A stretch of DNA of 25,534 bases from Bacteroidota bacterium (GTDB taxonomy: Bacteria > Bacteroidota > Bacteroidia > Cytophagales > Cyclobacteriaceae). The notes under the pieces are model-generated. The model had not been told where the DNA came from. It searched no databases and worked only from the letters and a program-made list of their open reading frames with translations. The DNA lies in contig JAEYXN010000129.1 in NCBI GenBank assembly GCA_023431285.1, forward strand, positions 1 to 25,534, in the 5' to 3' direction. Shown here piece by piece: positions 21,531 to 25,534 of this stretch. A program made the translations under genes and the position numbers. Position 1 is the stretch's first letter. Each line of letters starts with the position of its first letter.

Positions 21531-22567
21531 GATTGTATTAATCTTAAGGTCACCTGGAATTCCTTTGTGCCAATTACCTCAGTGGTCAATTCGTATTTCC
21601 CCGAGTAAAGCAGGTCGAGCTGTTTTCGAAGATTTTCCAATCCAATTCCTCCCTGTGCTGGTTTTTGCTCACCTACCGAGTTTCGAACAGAAACATAGAT
21701 CATCTTGTCACCACATTGTACTAGAACGTTGATCCATGACTTGCTCCTCGACGACGCAACTCCATGCTTGAACGCGTTTTCCATCAGAGTAATGAGCCCC
21801 ATCGGAGGAATAGAGTAACCCTCGGTGTTTCCCTCGAGCACTGCGTCTACCACTACGCGATCCTGATAATGCAGAGACTCAAGTTGGATATAGTTCTGAA
21901 GTTGGTGCCATTCTCTCTCAAGAGGAACTAGATTATCCCTGGTTCGATAAAGTACGTAATCGAGAATCTCACTCAGTTGAAGAACAGCCTTCGGCGCGAG
22001 GTCTGACTTTTCGATGGTGAGGTAATACAAATTATTTAATGTATTGAATAGGAAATGTGGATTGAGTTGAGTCTTCAGAAAACGAAGTTCGTTCCCGACT
22101 TTTTCGAGCATTAGCTTGTTGTAATCTTCTTTTGAGCTGCGCCAGTACAGCAAGAGCTTTATAGCCAGTGCAAGCAAAACAACCGATAGTAACGCTACCA
22201 TCAGCAGGAACATATCGATCGACGCGGGACTCATTTTTTTTACATTGAACTCCGCCATCATAATTAACGTGAGGACCGAGATCAGCATCTCGAGAAATAC
22301 GGCAGCGACGAGTGTATAAATGAAATACAATATGAAGAGTCCATACTTTGATTTGATGAGGTATCGCGGGACAAGAAAATAGTTCACGAAGTAGGAAGTT
22401 CCGATTGTTACGGGCATGAGAAGTCCTACGAAAAAAAAGGTCAGTGAATAATTGCTGGTTTGTCTTCCGAAGAATAACGCATACCAGCTTCCCACGGCAA
22501 GCCAGAATACGCAATGGATCAGCCATCGCTGCTTTTTAATTGTTATCGATATTTTCTGTAGCGACAT
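21527..22567 (-). CDS. LytS-like sensor histidine kinase
   Basis: 346 aa. Four membrane segments in residues 15-142 (first: LIHCVFWLAVGSWYALFFG) without a large outside sensor domain. The His_kinase domain has LRFLKTQLNPHFLFNTLNNL with phospho-accepting His171, an N box MGLITLMENAFKHGV (about 256-270), and a G box GIGLENLRKQLDLLYSGKYE. An AGGAG sequence lies close before the ATG. It signals to the adjacent LytTR regulator. In Bacteroidetes such pairs often control envelope or polysaccharide functions; the signal here is unknown. Confidence 0.94.
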   Translation of the reverse strand: MSLQKISITIKKQRWLIHCVFWLAVGSWYALFFGRQTSNYSLTFFFVGLLMPVTIGTSYFVNYFLVPRYLIKSKYGLFILYFIYTLVAAVFLEMLISVLTLIMMAEFNVKKMSPASIDMFLLMVALLSVVLLALAIKLLLYWRSSKEDYNKLMLEKVGNELRFLKTQLNPHFLFNTLNNLYYLTIEKSDLAPKAVLQLSEILDYVLYRTRDNLVPLEREWHQLQNYIQLESLHYQDRVVVDAVLEGNTEGYSIPPMGLITLMENAFKHGVASSRSKSWINVLVQCGDKMIYVSVRNSVGEQKPAQGGIGLENLRKQLDLLYSGKYELTTEVIGTKEFQVTLRLIQS

Positions 22568-22766
22568 ATCTCCTAAAAGATAAAATAAAATTCACTATTC
22601 GGATGACATAGACCCTTTTCGACATGATTCGAAACCTTTTCAACAAATCCCTCCGGCAAAATGTATTATCCATGCCTATCCGGTCCGTTGGTTTCAAATC
22701 ACAGCAATAGATTCCAAATCGACTTATACTTGTTGAATTCTACTAAAAAACTAAATTTTACCTTCT

Positions 22767-23117
22767 ATGATGAATCTTCACGCAGAAGGAGGCATGGAAT
22801 ACATGGCACCTCTTTCAATAATGTTTCTCGCGATCCTGATTATGATGGGACTTGCATTTTATTCGAAGTATGCAAAACATACGGACCCGTCGAAACTTAC
22901 GTTTGCCATTCATCATGTCTCATTAATCGCACTTGTATGGGGCATGCTTGGAACAGCGATTGGACTCTTCTACGCGTTCGGCGCTCTGTCGCAAATGGAA
23001 ACAGTGCTGCCATTCAACATAATCATGGGTGGATTACGTGTTGCACTTATAACCGCTCTTTACGGAATGATCATCTTTATTGTGGCGCGCGTCGGACTGG
23101 TCTTTCTGAGGCCATGA
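22767..23117 (+). CDS. Small MotA/TolQ/ExbB-like membrane protein
   Basis: 116 aa with three membrane segments: APLSIMFLAILIMMGLAFYS, SLIALVWGMLGTAIGLFYAF and PFNIIMGGLRVALITALYGM continuing to IIFIVARVGLVFL. The LGTAIGLFYAF...GGLRVALITALYG pattern resembles the core of MotA/TolQ/ExbB proton channels, but the cytoplasmic loop is missing and no ExbD/TolR partner is adjacent. Two ATGs in a row begin the gene; I use the first. It is divergent from the histidine kinase (200-bp gap) and may be regulated by that system, which is inference. Confidence 0.8.
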   Translation: MMNLHAEGGMEYMAPLSIMFLAILIMMGLAFYSKYAKHTDPSKLTFAIHHVSLIALVWGMLGTAIGLFYAFGALSQMETVLPFNIIMGGLRVALITALYGMIIFIVARVGLVFLRP

Positions 23118-23198
23118 GTATAGTCTCACCGTTGGGCAAGTTGATTTGATTTCTTCCTCGGTCGGGGAAACCTGGCCGAGGATTATCACGCCTGCTTG

Positions 23199-23222
23199 GC
23201 AGTCACATCTTCATGTGACTGC
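23199..23222. terminator. Hairpin after the ExbB-like gene
   Basis: Perfect 10-bp stem GCAGTCACAT/ATGTGACTGC with loop CTTC, about 80 bp after the stop codon. No T run follows. A weaker stem CCTCGG/CCGAGG lies just before it. Confidence 0.45.
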
Positions 23223-23244
23223 GTCGAAATGATGAACCTTCGAT

Positions 23245-23275
23245 ATTTGGTGAATTATCGGCCCATTCACCAAAT
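23245..23275. promoter_or_regulatory. 11-bp inverted repeat directly before the lipoprotein gene
   Basis: ATTTGGTGAAT and its exact complement ATTCACCAAAT are separated by 9 nt and end 8 nt before the ATG at 23284. It could be an operator or a leader-RNA hairpin that masks the start. Confidence 0.5.
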
Positions 23276-23283
23276 CAACCTTT

Positions 23284-23826
23284 ATGAAAACTCAATTTGT
23301 TCATCTTTCTATTCTTGTGTGGTCTGCCCTTGTCGCAATCAGCTGCCAGGATTCCGCGACCAAGAATGAGGTCTGGCCAAAATCCGGATATCTGTTTACG
23401 TTAAATTATGATTTAGATTCGACCTATGTTGCTGCCGAGGGATCTGCCGTAAGAACAACTCGCTATCACCCAAAATATCCTTTAGATGATAATTCAAAAC
23501 AATGGACCATCTCAGTTCCTTCGTCTGGTAAGGGTGTCCTTGTTCATAACGATCAAGGTGCATACTGGTCAATCGACTCTGCATTCCATCCGGGTCTGAA
23601 TGTAAAACAGAGATTTTTGAAGGTTACGAAACTCTCAGGTCATAGTGAAGCAACAGACTACAATCGATTCATCTATCACAAGGGAAGCGATGGCAGATTC
23701 TATATCGAAAGCGTTAAGTTTCCTGATTACTACGTCACGGGGCTTCCTCATGCGGAAAGTGGTCGCGGTTTGTTATTGCGACATCAATCTAATGGTTCCT
23801 GGGACTTTTGGCTGGGCACGAAGTGA
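23284..23826 (+). CDS. Secreted lipoprotein, possibly beta-trefoil
   Basis: 180 aa. A lipoprotein signal peptide (MKTQFVHLSILVWSALVAIS) ends in the lipobox AISC with Cys21. The mature part is about 160 aa with repeated short strands: KQWTISVPSSGKGVLVHNDQ, AYWSIDSAFHPGLNVKQRFL, FYIESVKFPDYYVTGLP and GLLLRHQSNGSWDFWLGTK. The W/F-x-I/F spacing of three such units suggests a beta-trefoil (ricin-like or fascin-like) carbohydrate-binding fold, but this is only pattern reading. A strong terminator follows. Function not known. Confidence 0.8.
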   Translation: MKTQFVHLSILVWSALVAISCQDSATKNEVWPKSGYLFTLNYDLDSTYVAAEGSAVRTTRYHPKYPLDDNSKQWTISVPSSGKGVLVHNDQGAYWSIDSAFHPGLNVKQRFLKVTKLSGHSEATDYNRFIYHKGSDGRFYIESVKFPDYYVTGLPHAESGRGLLLRHQSNGSWDFWLGTK

Positions 23827-23864
23827 TTCAGTAATAATTTGTGTAAAGACCCTGTTGGATGAAG

Positions 23865-23899
23865 ATCGACGACCTTAAGGTTGTCGATTTTTTTTTTTT
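23865..23899 (+). terminator. Strong Rho-independent terminator
   Basis: 10-bp stem ATCGACGACC/GGTTGTCGAT (one G-T pair), loop TTAA, followed by a run of 12 T. It separates the lipoprotein gene from the esterase gene. Confidence 0.9.
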
Positions 23900-23973
23900 G
23901 ATCCTGGCAAGGGTACGGAGTACCAGAACAAATCCAAATTTGTTATTTTTCGATCCAACCTTTTTAACGGCAT

Positions 23974-25534
23974 ATGAAACTACGTACTCTATTCCTTCTA
24001 TTCCTTTTGTCGATTACAACGCATTATGTATGGGCGTTGCGACTCCCCAGAATTCTCAGCGACCACATGGTACTTCAAAGAGAACGCGATCTCAGGATAT
24101 GGGGTTGGGGAACACCCGGCGAGACGGTGAAGGTCAGTTTCAATGATCAGAGCGCGCAGGCAAAAGCAGGTCGTAATGGTGTCTGGAGCGTGATGCTGAA
24201 ACCAATGAAGCATGGCGGACCTTACCAAATGACCATCACCGCCAAGTCTGGGAATATTACTTTGAGGAATGTTCTTATCGGAGATGTGTGGCTGGGCAGC
24301 GGGCAATCGAACATGGAGTGGACCCTCAATAACACCAACGATGCTGCTACTGAAATTGCAGCGGCAAACTATCCGAAAATCAGATTCTTTACTGTTGAAA
24401 AAGATATGGGCTTCCAACCGAAGGACGATCTTAAATCAGGAGAATGGCTCGAGTGCAATTCAACGAATGCGGCTAACTTCTCTGCAGTAGCCTACTATTT
24501 CGGAAAAACTTTGAACAAAGAGCTTGATATTCCCATTGGGTTGATCAATTCGTCTTGGGGTGGTACGAAGGTTGAACCTTGGATCAGTTGGGATTTGATG
24601 AGTAAGGAACCTGAATTCAAGAATGCCGACTTGGCGAAAATGGAAGCAGAGGCAAAAGACAACGATGTAAAACAAAAGAAGTATATGGAGGCTATGAGGA
24701 AGGACCGTGGCCTCGCAGAAAAATGGTTTCTCCCTGAGACAGAAAACTCCGATTGGAGGAAGATTTCCCTTCCTCAGGATTGGAACAACACTGAACTTGG
24801 ACACGCTGATGGCATTGTATGGTTCAGGAGAGATTTTGCCATTGAAGGCGATGCAGACTCAGCTCGATTGAGTCTTGGACCTATTGATGATATCGATTAC
24901 ACCTACATCAACGGAGTACAGGTAGGACATGAAACAAATTACAGTAAGGATCGCCATTACACAGTTGAAAAGGGTATACTCAGGAAAGGAAAAAATACCA
25001 TCATAGTTAAGGTTGTTGATCTCCAGGGAGGTGGTGGCCTTTACGGAAAAGCAGAGCAGTTGTTTATCCGCGTTGGAAAAAACAAGATTTCGCTTGATGG
25101 TGAGTGGGCTTATAAATCTTCCGTGCTTACTACAGACTTCGGTCTTGCGAGTGTGGGTCCGAATTCATTTGCTTCGCAGTTATATAACGCGATGATTGCC
25201 CCGATCATAGATTATAAGATCCGTGGTGTAATCTGGTATCAGGGCGAATCAAACACGTCTGCAGCGTCATATTACACAAAATTGTTCCCGATGTTGATTA
25301 ACAACTGGAGACAGAAGTGGGGATATGAGTTTCCGTTCTATTGGGTTCAGCTTGCAAACTTCCTTGCTCCATCGGCAGTTCCAGGTGAAAGTCAGTGGGC
25401 AGAGTTGCGCGAGGCTCAGCGTATGACCCTATCATTGCCTCAGACAGGCCAGGCTGTCATCATCGACATTGGCGACGCTGACGACATCCACCCAAGAAAC
25501 AAGAAAGACGTCGGATACAGGCTTGCGCTCAATG
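23974..25534 (+). CDS. Sialate O-acetylesterase (SASA family), 3' end outside window
   Basis: Removes O-acetyl groups from sialic acids or related glycans outside the cytoplasm. 520 codons are visible from ATG 23974. A signal peptide (MKLRTLFLLFLLSITTHYVW) precedes an N-terminal beta domain (LSDHMVLQRERDLRIWGWGT). The SGNH-type esterase begins with GDVWLGSGQSNMEW, catalytic Ser112. It is split by an inserted jelly-roll region (about 245-370, WFLPETENSDWRKISLPQDW to WAYKSSVL), as usual in this family, and resumes with RGVIWYQGESNTS and DADDIHPRNKKDVGYRLALN, which carries the DxH of the triad near residue 505. No sialidase or other glycosidase gene is in view. Confidence 0.93.
   Translation, partial: MKLRTLFLLFLLSITTHYVWALRLPRILSDHMVLQRERDLRIWGWGTPGETVKVSFNDQSAQAKAGRNGVWSVMLKPMKHGGPYQMTITAKSGNITLRNVLIGDVWLGSGQSNMEWTLNNTNDAATEIAAANYPKIRFFTVEKDMGFQPKDDLKSGEWLECNSTNAANFSAVAYYFGKTLNKELDIPIGLINSSWGGTKVEPWISWDLMSKEPEFKNADLAKMEAEAKDNDVKQKKYMEAMRKDRGLAEKWFLPETENSDWRKISLPQDWNNTELGHADGIVWFRRDFAIEGDADSARLSLGPIDDIDYTYINGVQVGHETNYSKDRHYTVEKGILRKGKNTIIVKVVDLQGGGGLYGKAEQLFIRVGKNKISLDGEWAYKSSVLTTDFGLASVGPNSFASQLYNAMIAPIIDYKIRGVIWYQGESNTSAASYYTKLFPMLINNWRQKWGYEFPFYWVQLANFLAPSAVPGESQWAELREAQRMTLSLPQTGQAVIIDIGDADDIHPRNKKDVGYRLALN

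Noticed and set aside
23859..24146. 95-aa plus-strand open frame
   Set aside because: It starts in the terminator and runs out of frame through the start of the esterase gene.

Overview
The window reads as a chromosomal segment of a Bacteroidota (Bacteroidetes) bacterium, possibly of the Cytophagales/Chitinophagales type. The basis is repeated -7 promoter elements matching TAnnTTTG (13198, 14351, 19063), few Shine-Dalgarno sequences, and gene families typical of that phylum: a CreD locus, a carboxypeptidase-regulatory-like surface protein, a LytTR/LytS-like pair, a lipoprotein and a sialate O-acetylesterase. No rRNA gene or CRISPR array is visible.

Left end (1-4090). A partial B12-dependent ribonucleotide reductase and ric (Fe-S cluster repair) form a probable anaerobic/nitrosative-stress operon on the minus strand, behind a Crp/Fnr-like palindrome. 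Two neighbouring minus-strand genes each carry a single-base frameshift in a short homopolymer. About 0.8 kb of non-coding, repeat-rich DNA follows, ending in a 119-bp direct repeat.

Island (4090-11174). A 22-nt copy of a tRNA 3' end at 4090-4111 matches, at 20 of 22 positions and in the same orientation, the 3' end of an intact tRNA-Pro at 11151-11228. A tyrosine recombinase lies directly against that tRNA, so the 7.1 kb between them looks like a tRNA-integrated mobile element. Cargo on the plus strand is a 53-aa HTH protein, a single-span membrane protein, a double-zinc-ribbon PD-(D/E)XK-like nuclease and an AIPR-family protein (abortive phage infection) with an N-terminal nuclease-like motif. 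On the minus strand, downstream of the integrase, is a two-span membrane protein. This is the best candidate for an undescribed anti-phage system.

Core region (11229-19336). An ECF sigma factor with a membrane partner; a carboxypeptidase-regulatory-like protein; an ArsR regulator translationally coupled to a YjjG-type nucleotidase; P5C dehydrogenase (pruA); and a four-gene minus-strand operon (207-aa membrane protein, winged-helix regulator, small membrane protein, CreD) behind a clear Bacteroidetes promoter.

REP/RAYT region (19337-20836). tRNA-Asn and its terminator are followed by a partial duplicate of the tRNA and its downstream DNA, three strong REP-like palindromes (one perfect over 44 bp), and a single-domain Y1 transposase (RAYT-like).

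Right end (20829-25534). A LytTR response regulator and its LytS-type kinase (overlapping genes), a small ExbB/MotA-like membrane protein, a lipoprotein behind an 11-bp inverted repeat, a strong terminator, and a sialate O-acetylesterase that runs off the window.
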